Assembly (NCBI GenBank): GCA_963969395.1
Contig: OZ017795.1
Span: forward strand, 17,298,001 to 17,362,000
Source of the DNA: Pseudoscleropodium purum
Lineage: Eukaryota > Streptophyta > Bryopsida > Hypnales > Brachytheciaceae
Length of the DNA: 64,000 nt
Reading direction: 5' to 3'
In this document: piece by piece, positions 46,966 to 59,205 of the stretch
Numbering within the stretch: position 1 is the stretch's first letter
Layout: every line of letters starts with the position of its first letter
Translations under genes and position numbers: made by a program
Notes under the pieces: generated by a model
The model's input: only the letters and a program-made list of their open reading frames with translations
Databases searched by the model: none
Told to the model about the DNA's origin: nothing

Positions 46966-48130
46966 CCAATGGTCCTTCGAGCTTTTGAAAGCGGGGCAGG
47001 AAGGTGGAAACTTATACTTTACATCCCCTTGATTATTTCCGAAACTGACCTACACGTACGGTACCGGTACTGTAGTGCTGCATGTGATTTTTTCCTTCTC
47101 CGTCCCTCCGTCCCTCCTTCCATCCGCCCTGTCAATTCCGCAGGCCCAAGTGAAGTGACCCCTGAATTGAATAATCCCATCCCTGACACATGTCCCTTTC
47201 CCACCCTAAGACCTGCCTGAGGTAGTCCGAACCTGACCGTCACGCTCGGCACCTTCCCCTTGCTTTTGCTTTTACATCCTGATCCCGGCCTTTTCCCCCT
47301 TCTCCCGTGCCCTGGAGGCCGGGAGACCAGGAGGCCGGACAGACCCCGTCTCACCCCGACCCTGTGCCTTCGACCCCGTTGTGTTCGACCCCGTTGTTCG
47401 ACCCGACCCCCTTCCGTTCATCAGTAACTTAGTCGCGGCCCGTCCCCTCCTGCAATTGGCTCCTCGACATCTGCTGACACAGGCTGCATGCATTCACGCT
47501 GCATGAGCCAGGTCCAGCAGCTTCGACTTCAGTAGACCATGAGCTGAACTTAAGGTAGAGAGGAAAAATGGCGCTCGACACGACTGGACACTACTACAGG
47601 ACTGCCCATTATTGGCAGGAGGACCGACGAACGGAGGCCACTCTTCATCCTCACGGATTTCATCCTGTTGCCAAGTAGGAAGTTACAGTAGGAAGTAGGC
47701 CATGGCCCTCTTCTCATCGTGATCTCATCCTGCCGCCTGCCACTTGTTGTTTCGTGAATTCCAGTGGTCCGATTTGCGGTCGAAGTTGCATGCAGTGAGG
47801 GCTCGGCACCCTTCTTGCCATTATTGCGGGGGTCTGCCGGTGTAGAGGAGATCGTTTGGGAGATCATGAGCAATTATTCCGCCAATCAATTCAGCTTCTT
47901 ATGGCCTTTTACGGTAGGCAGCAGGTGTCCAAACTTCGTAGAGACGGGAGATTTAAGTTAAGGGAGTAGAGTAAGAGTAAGAGGAGGCTCAGTCCAACAG
48001 GGAACTGACATTGGCCCTCCGTCCGAATTCAGGGGTTTCGAACTTTGGGAACTGGTTTGGAATTAATTAGAACTTGAACATTTCTATCACTGCAGTCAGG
48101 TGGAAGCAGCTGGCCCTTTGTTTTGCACCA
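46966..48130. other. GC-rich island without an identified gene
   Basis: About 1.1 kb of balanced to GC-rich sequence in an AT-rich setting, with many CpG and CCGxCC motifs. It has overlapping frames on both strands (plus 46969-47220 and 47764-47961; minus 47354-47019, 47493-47272, 47873-47550), none with a recognisable domain. 47365-47410 has a short repeat of CGACCCCGTTG. The end at 47961 has a possible 5' splice site after TTTTACG. It could be a promoter and first-exon region, a relic gene, or a retroposed fragment. Confidence 0.3.
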
Positions 48131-48271
48131 TGGGGCCGTAATTTTTTTTTTTTTGAAAGAGATGGTGACCATTAGAAGAAAAAAAAACTGAGGGAAAAAA
48201 AAGGAAAAAGTAGACCCAAGTGACGGGTCTGGTCAACCTAGGAGGACCATAGGGTCATATTGCATTGCACC

Positions 48272-48520
48272 CATTAGAGGATTTTCTAGGGGCTATAAGG
48301 GTTATTTCAGGGACATTCTCATCATTGTTCCCCGGTAGCCAAGGAATGACCATTGTCAAAAAAAAATATTTTGAAATGAGAAAAAAAGTTGGAAAAAAAC
48401 TATCTTTTTTAATGATGTGATAGTCAATGTGCCACGTCAGGCAATAGGCGCATCAAGTTCCCAAGTCTGAAAACCTTAGGGAAATTACACCCCTCCAATG
48501 CAACTGAAAATCTTCTAATG
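48272..48520. mobile_element. TIR-type MITE, family D, copy 2
   Basis: Ends CATTAGAGGATTTTCTAGGG and, in reverse complement, CATTAGAAGATTTTCAGTTG. The interior has the GTGATAGTCAATGTGCCACG block related to copies at 16807 and 51689. Confidence 0.55.
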
Positions 48521-48544
48521 ATTTCAAAAGAAACAAGGTAGCTT

Positions 48545-49447
48545 CTTACCCTCTAGATTCCCATTGTCCCCTCGTGGGACAAATTAGATTTTAGGTAGGT
48601 TACAATGACCTCAATTTTTGGTGAATTTTTTTGAAACTTTTCCACAAGATAGAAAAATTGATTAGCTTTGTGGAAATATGATTTTTATTTCAATTCGTGC
48701 CCGGGAGCAAAAGTTATACTACAAAAAGTCTATAATTGAACTCAAAGGGTAGAACAAAAAAAAAATTCTAATTTTCCCCTCCTAAATTGTTATATTTTAG
48801 TCTACATGTGAAGCTTTGATTTGTTCTATTTGGACTAATAATGAGGAAGTTAAAGACAATCTTGTTTTTTGGGCAATTTAAACATCTTCTTGAAAAAATA
48901 ACTTATAGGATTCATTTTTGAATGCAATTTTCACAATTTTTTACAATTTTTTTTAGAATGTTGAGTTTGCTTGCTAAAACAATCTCACCGTTGAGATTAT
49001 TGTGTTTCAATCCCATCTAAGAGCTATCAATGATTTAGTTTTTTTTTCAATCTTCGACCTACATCTACCGAACAATTTTTTAAAGAATGAAAATCAAGTG
49101 TGTTTTATTTTAATTTATTTTAAATTATACTTTCAACTCAATTCTTCAATATAAAAAAATTTAAATTCAAAGTGTGTAGTGCAAAATTTTTCTACAAATG
49201 GTAGTCAAAGTCGTCTAAAATTGCAGGCTAGCATTCAAAAAAACATTTTTTTCAACTTTGAATGCTCATATCTTCCAATCTATAGGGTGAAATTCCATTA
49301 AATTTTTACCACATGATCTCAAAAAAGTGAAGTACAAGATCATATGGTTAGATTCTAAAAAAAATTATTTTCATGGGTGAACGCAACAAAAATGGCAGTT
49401 TTGAGTGTTTTTTGAGATAAAAGTGGCCTTGCAATTTTAAAGGTTAA
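48545..49447 (+). mobile_element. TTAA-family element, subfamily B, copy B2
   Basis: The left end reads TTAC-CCTCTAGATTCCC (one change from TTAA) and the right end TTTTAAAGG-TTAA at 49444. Colinear with 35731-36512. It also shares the ACTACAAGATC/GTACAAGATC segment with A copies. Confidence 0.45.
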
Positions 49448-51496
49448 AAAATAAAATAAAGATAGAACCACCTATATCCAATTGGAGATTCATACTCAAA
49501 TTGTAGGGTGCATCTATAGCCAACCAAGGTTGAAACTGATTTCCAACCAAAGCTTGGAATGTATATTTTTCTTGTTTTCAAGATTGAGAGTAATAAGGTG
49601 ATGACACATGTTCCAAAGTAGTGAATGTGAATGTAGTTCTTGAATGATCGGAAATAAAAAAATAAAAAAACTCTAAACATTGGCTACTGGTGAATAATAC
49701 ATTTTGGCTCCAAAATTCACAACAATTTCAATTTCAGGAATAAAATTTGGAAAAATTTGGAATCCCCATATTTCCTATTTTTCTACAAAAAAAATTATGC
49801 ATCCCTTCATACTGCTCATCAAATATCAAAAAATTGCTTAAATGATTGGATGTGGGTGGTTCTCCCTTAGTGTCTATTTTTGACCAAGCAAAAGTAATCT
49901 TTATTCACCAAAATTCTTTCATTTTTATTCATAATGCAGACAAAGTCACCAAAATTAGATGAAAAAGTGGATAAATATGATTGGAAAGTGTGTTTTGGGT
50001 CCCAGAGATGGACAACTATGTAGAAATTCAATAATTCACCAAATTTAAAGTGATCACCATCGTAGCGCTTTTTTAGAAAGTATGGAAAGATTAGTTGGAA
50101 GCACACTTTTGAATAAGATGGTTTGCTCAAAAAGCAACCATTTAAGGGCCATGCTAGTTTGCCATTTTCATGAGTTTTTTTGGATGGGAAGATTTTTTAG
50201 GTCATTTTTTATACAAAGAGAAAATAGATGTGGCAAGTAACTAACATAAGTGATTTTATGTTTTTTGAAGCATTCTTGAATTACTAATGACTTTTCAAAA
50301 ATTTCTATTGTGGATACCTATAATTTGTAACTATAGGTCTTCCAAAATTTGTTTCCTTACAACTTGTAAAATGATAATGAATAACCAAAGAGTAGGATTT
50401 GGCTCTTGTAATAAATAACACTTTATCCTCAATCCACTAAATGGCTAAAGACCAAGGACCACCTCATATTCAATCCAAAGCTAATCATATGATTGATTCA
50501 AAGATCAAAGATGGTCGCTTTTAGAGCAAACTACCTTAGGTGCAAAGAAACTTGAATCTAGATATTTGACAATGAATATGAACCACTTCAAAAAACTTCT
50601 TGAAGACCAAAAATTTAGAGGTCTTGCCCAATCACACTTACCAAAGTACATTGCACTTTAAATGTAGAGTGTGATTGACAAAATTATGCTTCAATAAGAA
50701 AGATTTGCCAAGACCTCTACATTGTTGTCTTTTAGCTAGCTTTTGAAGTGGTTCATTTTCACGGTCAAATATCTACATTTGAGTTTTTATACACCTACTC
50801 AAAGTACTTTTGGATGCACTTTCAATGACTACAGTCTAATTATATACTAATCAAAAGCTAGAAATAACTGTAAAAGGCCAATATGCTTTACCTAGATTGA
50901 GGATGCTCTAAATAAATTTTGGTTCTTCTCCAAGGTATCATAAGGTATCTACTTTTAAGGTGAACCAAACTTTTAGTACTCTCTTTTTAATTCTACCCTT
51001 GTGTACCTAAATAATACAATCAAAAAAGAAATTGTATAGTAAAAGTATATGATGACAAAGTTGGAATTTAGGTAGAATTAGGCAAGTTGACCTTAATTGC
51101 AATGTGATTCTTAAACCAACTTCTACATATATTTGCCTAAAATGTACAAATTCAATTTACAAGAGCAAAAAAGTTGATCTTAAATACACTTGAAATTAAC
51201 ATTGAGTCCCTTGAAAATTCATAGTCAATTTATAAGTTGTTCAAAATATGCAAGGTATAAGTTCTCCATTTGACTTCCAATAAGATCCAACCAAAATCTA
51301 GACAATTTAGACAACTTAGGAACCATGATCAAATACCTATTCAATCAATTTTAGGCATGATTATTTATACAAAGAGTATTTTCATTCAAAATCTTACTTT
51401 AAAACCCATTAAGTAATGCTAGAGACTTAATATATACATTCTTCTACTGATGCTTCATCAATTCTATCTATAGGAAGAGATTAAGTAATGATATGT
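49448..51496. other. AT-rich DNA with a 235-bp foldback at 50550-50785
   Basis: The left arm (about 50559-50628) contains TAGATATTTGAC and ATGAACCACTTCAAAA. The right arm (about 50707-50774) is its imperfect reverse complement. AGAGGTCTTG and CAATCACACT blocks also pair. Otherwise no gene or element recognised. Confidence 0.55.
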
Positions 51497-51657
51497 CACT
51501 AGTAGAAAACAACATTTTAGACAACACAAAATAGATGATGTTTTTTGAAAATTGTGTTCTTGCGAATGCAGTTTTAGAAAATTTGTGTTCAAAGGAATGT
51601 AGTTTTCAGAAAACATCATCTATTTTGTGTTGTCTAAAATGTTGATTTCTACTAGTA
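51497..51657. mobile_element. CACTA-type MITE, 161 bp
   Basis: Starts CACTAGTAGAAAACAACATT; the right end in reverse complement is TACTAGTAGAAATCAACATT. The arms are about 56 bp with few mismatches. Flanking triplets are TGT and TAT, which would match after one transition. CACTA ends and 3-bp duplications mark the En/Spm superfamily. Confidence 0.75.
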
Positions 51658-51688
51658 TATAATAGTTCAATGGTTGAAAAGTAATGAA

Positions 51689-51974
51689 GTCATTAGAAGA
51701 AATTTGAGGGCTCTAAAAGCCCATTTTGGGCTTGTTCCCTTACAACAAAGGAAACAACCCACTATCAAAAAAAAAAATTCAATTTTATTTAATTCTTCAA
51801 ACGCAAAACAAATTTTTATTTTTTTTAACAATGACATGGCAAGGGCTTGGCCACGTCAGACCATTGCAGTAGTACAATTCCCGGAGTTTACAACGTTGCA
51901 ATAGTATAGTTCCTAGAGTTCACAAGGCTTGATAACTCGCGGGCTTTTAGAGCCCTCAAATTTCTTCTAATGAG
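51689..51974. mobile_element. 286-bp MITE with perfect 33-bp TIRs, family D, copy 3
   Basis: Arms 51690-51722 and 51941-51973 are exact inverse copies (TCATTAGAAGAAATTTGAGG to AAAAGCCC). AATGAA lies immediately outside both ends (51683-51688, 51975-51980), a likely target duplication. The interior includes GACATGGCAAGGGCTTGGCC followed by ACGTCAG. The 76-codon frame at 51674-51904 has no recognisable domain. Confidence 0.8.
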
Positions 51975-51980
51975 AATGAA

Positions 51981-53893
51981 AATGAGATGCACGTTAATTC
52001 TTGAAAAACTAAACATTTTTATTTTGAACAATAAATGAACAAAAATATGTTGCAAGCATTGAAAATCTTGTTCTCTTCATTGACATAAATGTCTATAGAT
52101 TCTATAAATGTCTATAAATTCACTAACATTTGTATGCAATACAAATTATCAAAACTTTTCTTTGCAAATAATTGGTACAAATATGTTTTACATCAAAAAA
52201 TTAATTTTCCAATTCAAAGAATGACCCTCCAAAAATGACTAGAATAAATAAGTAAAATAAAAATCTTTAAAAATCATCATATTCAATAGATCTTGTCATT
52301 TCAGCTCAAAGAAAAAAAATGACTCTTGTACAATTTACAAATTTTAAATTTACAATCAATTTAGAAAGAATTTTTTATTTGTAGTTTTAAATTTTATTGA
52401 AAAATATTGATTTGTGTTGTAGTATTTTCAATTGTGTAGATATGATCTACAAGTCTATTATACAAATTTTATTTAAAATACATTATATAAATTTTTTTCA
52501 AAGTTTTATTTTATGACACATCTTAATAACCTTGGATATTTGGACTATCTATGATCTTTATAATCCCTAAAAGGACAAAGGGTATTTTCAATAGAAATTG
52601 TTAAAAATTGCAATTTTTTTTTATATTGACTAAAATTTTATTTATTTATAATTCTAATCATACAAAAATGTATTAGACTATTATGTCAATGTATAGAAAA
52701 AAATTTAGGTCCTTGATTTTAGAGCAAATTGTAAAATGATGACTTTTTGAATTTTCAATATTGAAATTAAAATGACCTTTCCAAACAAGGCAATATACTT
52801 TTAGCCTTCAAATTGTTTTTCAATGTTCAATGCATCCTACTAGTATCTTTGGATATTTTTATAATATTTATAGGTCAATATTGGAGCTTGTAGAAGTCAA
52901 CTTTCTTTGAAAATGAGGTGTATCCTCTTAGTATCTTGGAAGACTCCTATAATGTTTTTTAAAAATATTTAAAAACTTACAAATATTCTATTTTCAATCA
53001 ATAAAAAAGAATTTCAAATTTCATTGTAAAATATTAGTTTATATTGTAGTAGATCTATTTGCATGGATATAATCCATAGGTCATATTAATTTTATAGCTT
53101 TTATTAACTTCAACATACAATTTTTTTTTAAATTATGTTTTATAATATACCTTTGCAAATTTTTAGTATTTGGACTAACCATAGGTTTTTAATTGTGAAA
53201 AGCAATACTAACATGGTAGAATCAATCATTAAAAAACAACCTTTTGTTAGAATCCATTATTAAGTACAAATGCTTGATTTTGATCAAACTATTTTCTTCT
53301 TATTGCTAATTTTATCCATTTTGAATTTTTTCATCCATTTGAGTATATTTTCATACAATTAGTCTACCATTTTTTAGTTTCAACTATTGAATAATATCAT
53401 TGACTGTCCCTTAGCTAACTTCTATTCACTTTGCAATGCTACTAGCACCAATTTTGTGTATTGAAATGACTTAAGAGCAATGTTGTATTACAACAAAGAA
53501 TATTCTTCATCCAAATTATTCCTAGAAGTTGCTTGAACAAATTTGGAGCTAATAATGTTGGAACTTTCCTCACTGGAGTTTAGTTGACTTTTCTAGAAAA
53601 GATGTTATAATAAAAATAGATTACCAAAAATTGCCTAAGTATGTATTAACAAAAATAACCTAATTTTGTTAATATGGTTTAAAAACTTGTATAGTTGTAC
53701 CTTCATACTCTAAATATGAATTTTACCCTTCTAAAATGATTTTGTTGAATTTGAACTCAACTAATGAATTAAAGCTTATCAAGTGTATGCTCTACTCCAA
53801 TTTGAAATTTGAAAATCCCTAATGTTCAATACATTTTTGAAATTGGTACTTTGGGCTACAACCATTGTCTATTGATTTGCTAATTATAAAATG
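51981..53893. other. AT-rich DNA with a divergent direct duplication
   Basis: A segment near 52415-52560 is loosely repeated near 53035-53190 (ATGATCTACAAGTC-like and TTTGGACTA blocks). No gene recognised. Confidence 0.4.
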
Positions 53894-53898
53894 ATAGG

Positions 53899-56040
53899 TG
53901 TAGTGTAAAAGTGGATTTGGATCAAAAACCCAAGGAATTCACTAGTGGTAGTTCTTTCGTTTGGGAAAGGTCAAATAGTCTATCGTATTGTTTCTAAGGT
54001 CACTTTTATCGTAGGATTTCACTCAAATTAGTATTCTAAAAATTAAAGATTAATTAAATTAAATATAAATGTGAATGTGCAAGAGGGTACATTAACCAAT
54101 ACTAGTGTTCAGTCCAATATCCCATGTATGCAGACTCCATGATATGCTGTGCAGTCTTATACTAGTGTGCTAATGTCAAATAGTCTGGGTGTGTCAAATA
54201 ATCAGGGTGTGTCAAATAGTCTCATGCCCTGTAATGCATTCTATCGACCTAATCAAATAGCCACATATAATATTTATGCCATCTTCTTTAATTACTCTTC
54301 TTTGTTTTAATTCATGGCAGTTGGTCAATTGGTCCAGTAAGCTAATTAGCTAATGCTAATTACTACTTATGCATGATGCAAAATCACAAGTCTGTAATTA
54401 TCAATTGGTCCCAGTATGCAAAAGCATGCAAAAGTGATGTAACTTATCTACAATTCGCTCCAAACAAATAGACTCATCTCTCACTTTCTCCTGTTCCAAC
54501 TCCATTCGCATAGCAAGTCAATTTGTCATACTAAATAACTTATAACTTTGTATCATAACTAATAAAACTTGCTATTAATTTTGTAGCTTTTTTGTTTCTA
54601 CAAATTGCTACTACTTGTCATTAGTAAGGTCAATTTGTCAAGCACAAGGCTCCTATCAACCTATCAGTCAATTGGTCAGTCCTATACTAACTCACAATTA
54701 CCAATCTCAACTGGACCAATATCCTGTTACTTAATCTGACTAATTGACATCTCAACAACTACAACCGGGGAAATCTTCCAAGATCAGCTTTGTCGATTTG
54801 TCCTGGTCTCCACTCAGTTGAGAAGCTCCACATCTGATAGTCAATTTGTCCATTTCTCACAACATAACAACATTAATCCATTCAATAATAACTCATTTAA
54901 ATTTCTTCAAATTGATCTTCAATTTATAACCATTGGACTATTGGACCTAATACTTGGAAAGCTATGGCCAATCATTGGCTACTTCCTCTTGTAATTCACT
55001 GTCTACTTGACTTCATAAAATCAGTCCATATATGGCTAAAAACTCAGGCTCCATCTACCTTTAACAAGTCAATTTGACAGACCTCCCCAACCACTCAATG
55101 GCTGCTTCATTTTGATGATTAAAATTCAAAGACTATTTGTCTTCTCCATCTTTATCAATTGACCATTAAACCTTGTTTATAATCAAATAACTCCAGCCTT
55201 ACCCAAGCTCACAACCTCATCGTCTATTGGACTTAAAAATCTCCTTTTTAATTAATACCAATCTCTGGTAATTTCAATCTACTTTCCTTCACAGACAAGT
55301 AGACAACAATTAAAACATAACTACAACCAATCCCTGGTTGCATTCTTCATTAGCACTCAACTTGACCAATTGACTACCCGTCAATGAAACAATTGCCAAT
55401 CCCTGGCTAATTGTTCTGCTCTCTCACTTCACCGCCACTCACTAGCATAATAGACTATTTGACTCACTGATGCACAGCTATCGACAATTAGACAGTGCAC
55501 AAAAAATAACAACCGCTCACTGGTTGCTTAATCAATTAATTCATACACACAAAAAAAACTCCTTGCTTTCACAGCAAGACTATTGGACCGGTATAAAATA
55601 AAAAGAAAGGAGACAATGCCAATCACTAGCAACTGCTCCAAACAAATCGACAAAATGACGAAGCCAATCACTGGCTAATCGACCATTTGACATACAAAAA
55701 TTAATTAGACGAATAGACGTTTTTATTGAAGGAGTGCAAAGGTACAAAATAACAAGGCGGCAATCATTGCATACGCTTGAGAGAGAAAGAAAAATGCCAA
55801 GTCTATTTGTCTTTATACTTCTTGGCCCGTAACTAACCTGCGGTTGCCAATGTCTATTTGTCTAACTGCTTTGCTTCCCGTATAACCTAACTACATATCC
55901 GGCTGTCTAATGGTCCTTTCCACACTGCTATGACTAATTGACTTACTTTTACTTCCAAAACAGCTTTTAAAGCTAATTACCTAGTCTATTAGTCATCTAC
56001 TTCAAAAATTGCAAAAATAGAACTGAAAATTGTGTCTACA
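53899..56040. mobile_element. 2.1-kb solo LTR with target duplication
   Basis: Begins TGTAGTGTAAAAGTGG and ends AATTGTGTCTACA, so the termini are TGTAG...CTACA. ATAGG flanks both sides (53894-53898, 56041-56045). Interior composition is less AT-rich than the surroundings and there is no coding frame. It is dense in variants of GTCAATTTGTC, GTCTATTTGTCT and CAATTGGTC. The length would suit the long LTRs of Tat/Ogre or Maximus-type elements, but the family is not determined. Confidence 0.8.
54175..54228. repeat. 18-bp tandem repeat, three copies
   Basis: Three units of GTCAAATAGTCTGGGTGT or variants lie in a row inside the solo LTR and contain the GTCAAATAGTC motif seen elsewhere in it. Confidence 0.8.
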
Positions 56041-56045
56041 ATAGG

Positions 56046-57990
56046 GAAGTTTGTTTCACAAGATAATGTTCTACAATATAATGTGAATCTATGGTGAAAT
56101 TTTCAAATTTATTAAGTGGATTATAATATGAATTATCTTCATTTTTTCTTCAAAAATTTATAATGGTGATAATTTCAAATTTTCACCGAAAAAGTTTAAA
56201 AGATTACAACTTAGTGAAGGCATGTAGATTGTCTTTGAAAACTAATTATAAAAATTTCATTCTTAACTATAAAAGAACAAGACCTATTAAGAAGGTGCTT
56301 TGCCAAAAATAATTTGATTTTTGGACATATAGGTGCATTCTTCATTTCTATATACATCTTGAAAGCATTCATCAATTACTTTTTGGCATCAACATCCATT
56401 GAAGGACAACCTTGAAACAATGTTGAGGACATTTCATATCCTTTGTATCATTTCAAGAGGGTTTGTAGGATGGAAAAAAACAATTTGTCATTCAAATATT
56501 TTTTAGGAAGTTGCTTACATTTTAAATGAATAGTATTAGATATTTTTTCAATATTAATTTTTTTTTTTCAAAACAAGAAAATGTTTAGTCCATGAATCAC
56601 CCTTATAGTGTATTTTGGTCATTTCTTGCTTTGTACACTTGATGTAAATTTTAGCCATAAAAATTGTATTTTTGAATTTGTACCCGACTAATATAACATT
56701 GCTAAACAACCATCATTTTTCCCCTAAGTTAGAAGATATATCTCCTTCTAGAATACTATAGTAGGCCTTCGATTTAATTCTAAGACTGCCCTTGGTTTGC
56801 TTTGGCCTACTAACTAGCTTCAATTAATGTTAGAAATGGTATTGAGGATTTGGAGAAATGGCAAAAAAGACCTCTTGTAATATTGGTTAATAATATTATG
56901 ATGAATGAAATGAAGTTTATGAAGTGTGATTTCTACCCTACTTGGAAAATTTAGAAGATTCAATATTTTATTTGTGTTCATCAATCCATTCTTTTAGGAT
57001 TAAAGTTTACAAATAGTTTTAAGGATAACATTAGTTGTATACAATGACTCTCATAAATATTCATAGTTTATACACTTCAAAAATTTCCATAAAATATTGA
57101 GAAATTAGATTTCAATAAATTTTTGGATATGTTGAAGTACAAATAAGACACTTCAATGGAGGAAATGATTTTTCAAAAATTTTAATTTTTAAATAATTTA
57201 ATCCAAATTATTAGTAGAAAATTTTCAATAGTAGTAAATTTTTTTAAGATTCTTTAGTAAGTGGAATGAAAATTCTTCTTAAAAACTTCTAATAAGAATT
57301 TCATGAATTTGAAAATTTTATTGAACAAAATATCATTGACAAAAATATAATTTCAAACATTTATGATTATTATAATTTACTCCAAAAATCTCCAAAAAAT
57401 ATTGAAAAATAATATATAAATATTTTATGTTTTTTTTCAAAATTTCCACAATTTTTTGGAGATATTTGGAGCACATTATAAAAATTATAAATATTTAGGT
57501 CATATATTAGAAAGTAATATTTCAATCAATAAAATTTTTACTAGAATATTTCCAAAATAATTATCTTTGATTTACTATAAAATCTCGAAAACAATTTATT
57601 TCTGATGAAAGACATATTTCACTAATTTAAAAAAATATATATATATTTTATTTTATACATTTGTATTACTTGTTCTACAACATGTCCAAATATTGTTTAA
57701 AATCTCTTATTCCTCAATTAGCTATGTCAATTGTCATAGGTTTTGAGAGACATTTTTCACCCATTTGGACAGCAAAAAGAAACCATAAGACTATTTTTCT
57801 ATAGGATCCACCAAAAAGGCAGTTTCATGGTTTCATATTTTCTCATGAGTTAGAAATGAACCTCCACAATTGCTTTAGAGGTACTTGATCCTTGATACTA
57901 TTTGAATTGCTTGTATGATTTTTTGCTTGTTCTTCACCCTCTAGCCAAAAATCTTTTGATTATCTTTCAAAACTTCTCTATAAAATGGTA
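56046..57990. other. AT-rich DNA with a small foldback at 57358-57493
   Basis: Arms of about 44 bp (57358-57401 and 57451-57493) contain CTCCAAAAATCTCCAAAAAAT and its imperfect inverse. No gene recognised. Confidence 0.5.
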
Positions 57991-58194
57991 GATAATATAT
58001 AAAAGAAATCTAATTTGTTGTATGATATTAAATACTTCATTTTGCACTTATTATGAGGTTGAAGTGTGCTAGCTTCATTATTATTAGCTTCATTAGCTTA
58101 ATTATAATGAAGCTAGCACACTTCAACCTCATAATAAGTGCAAAATGAAGTATTTAATATCATACAACAATTTAGATTTCTTTTATATATAATC
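57991..58194. repeat. Near-perfect hairpin, 91-bp arms and 22-bp loop
   Basis: 57991-58081 and 58104-58194 are reverse complements with two mismatches by eye. The loop is 58082-58103. The stem includes TTGAAGTGTGCTAGCTTCAT. Both outer edges abut TA. It could be a very young foldback MITE or a small-RNA hairpin locus. Either strand's transcript would fold into one long stem. Confidence 0.9.
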
Positions 58195-58959
58195 TAATCC
58201 AATGCAATTTATGATTGCTTTAAAATCAATTCATTTTTTAGCTTAGTAGGGCTTCCCAGAGTTGCTCAATCTTGTAATGAAAATCATTTGAAGAAAATTC
58301 GTAAGTTTATTAGACCGCCTTATCATACAATACACCATCTCAAAGTTAGATCATCATTACAAGTCTTGCTACTTGGCCGTGAAAATGCCACTCCAGGTTT
58401 GCCGCACTTGCCTCAAGAGGAAAAACACTTCATACCAATAGCCCGTCATGGTAGAAGTTAGTGTGTTGTTCCTTCCATCACTCCCATAGTCATTTGCTTG
58501 GCAACAAAGGGTTTTTGTAATAGGCAATTTACATTCACACCAATTTGGTCAACTTTGACTATAAATGGTCTTAGTGGAAAACATAGAGGCTTGTGAGAAG
58601 TGTGAGAAGAAGGTTGGGGATGAACTTTAATGAGGACTTTTAAGGGGTGGTTGGTACAAAGCATTGGTAGGGTCTTAAGTGCACCACCACATCTCTTGAA
58701 GCAAATATGTAATAAGTGCATCACTACTTCTTGGTGCCATAGTGGAATGGATTGCAACTCATGGTAATGCTTTCAAATTCAATAATAAGGTAGTTTGTTC
58801 TTAAAGCAACCATTTAAGAGCTGATTTCATTTCGGGGGAGCTAAACTCCATGAAACAATCTTCAGTAGATTTGAGTAGGAAGAAAATCAGAATTGGCATC
58901 TAGTCCAAGTTGTTTCATATTTTTTGGATCTTTGTGGAATTAGTGATGAATTTTTGAAA
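58195..58959. other. Less AT-rich stretch with an unrecognised minus-strand frame
   Basis: The minus frame 58757-58458 (99 codons; for example HPQPSSHTSHKPLCFPLRPF) and its surroundings are more balanced in composition than neighbours and may be decayed coding sequence. I recognise no domain. Confidence 0.25.
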
Positions 58960-59205
58960 TTGAATCACAATGATCACTAAAAGCAACGACTTCCTAAAAT
59001 GTACATTGTTAATACATTAAAGAAAGCAAAATATACCTCTATATTATTTTGCTTTTAGAGCATGGACGCATTTAAAGCAAGCTATCTTAAGGTAGGAGGC
59101 TCAAACTTCAATTGGGCATTAAAAGCAAATATGAATCCTAGGTTCATTTTGCTTTCTTCAATGTACCAACTATGTACATTGATGATCACAAATGATCACT
59201 TTTTT
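58960..59205. mobile_element. Foldback element of about 245 bp
   Basis: The left arm near 58970-59036 (AATGTACATTGTTAATACAT then AAAGAAAGCAAAAT) pairs with 59145-59199 (ATTTTGCTTTCTTCAATGTA then TGATGATCAC). Mismatches are moderate. Confidence 0.6.
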
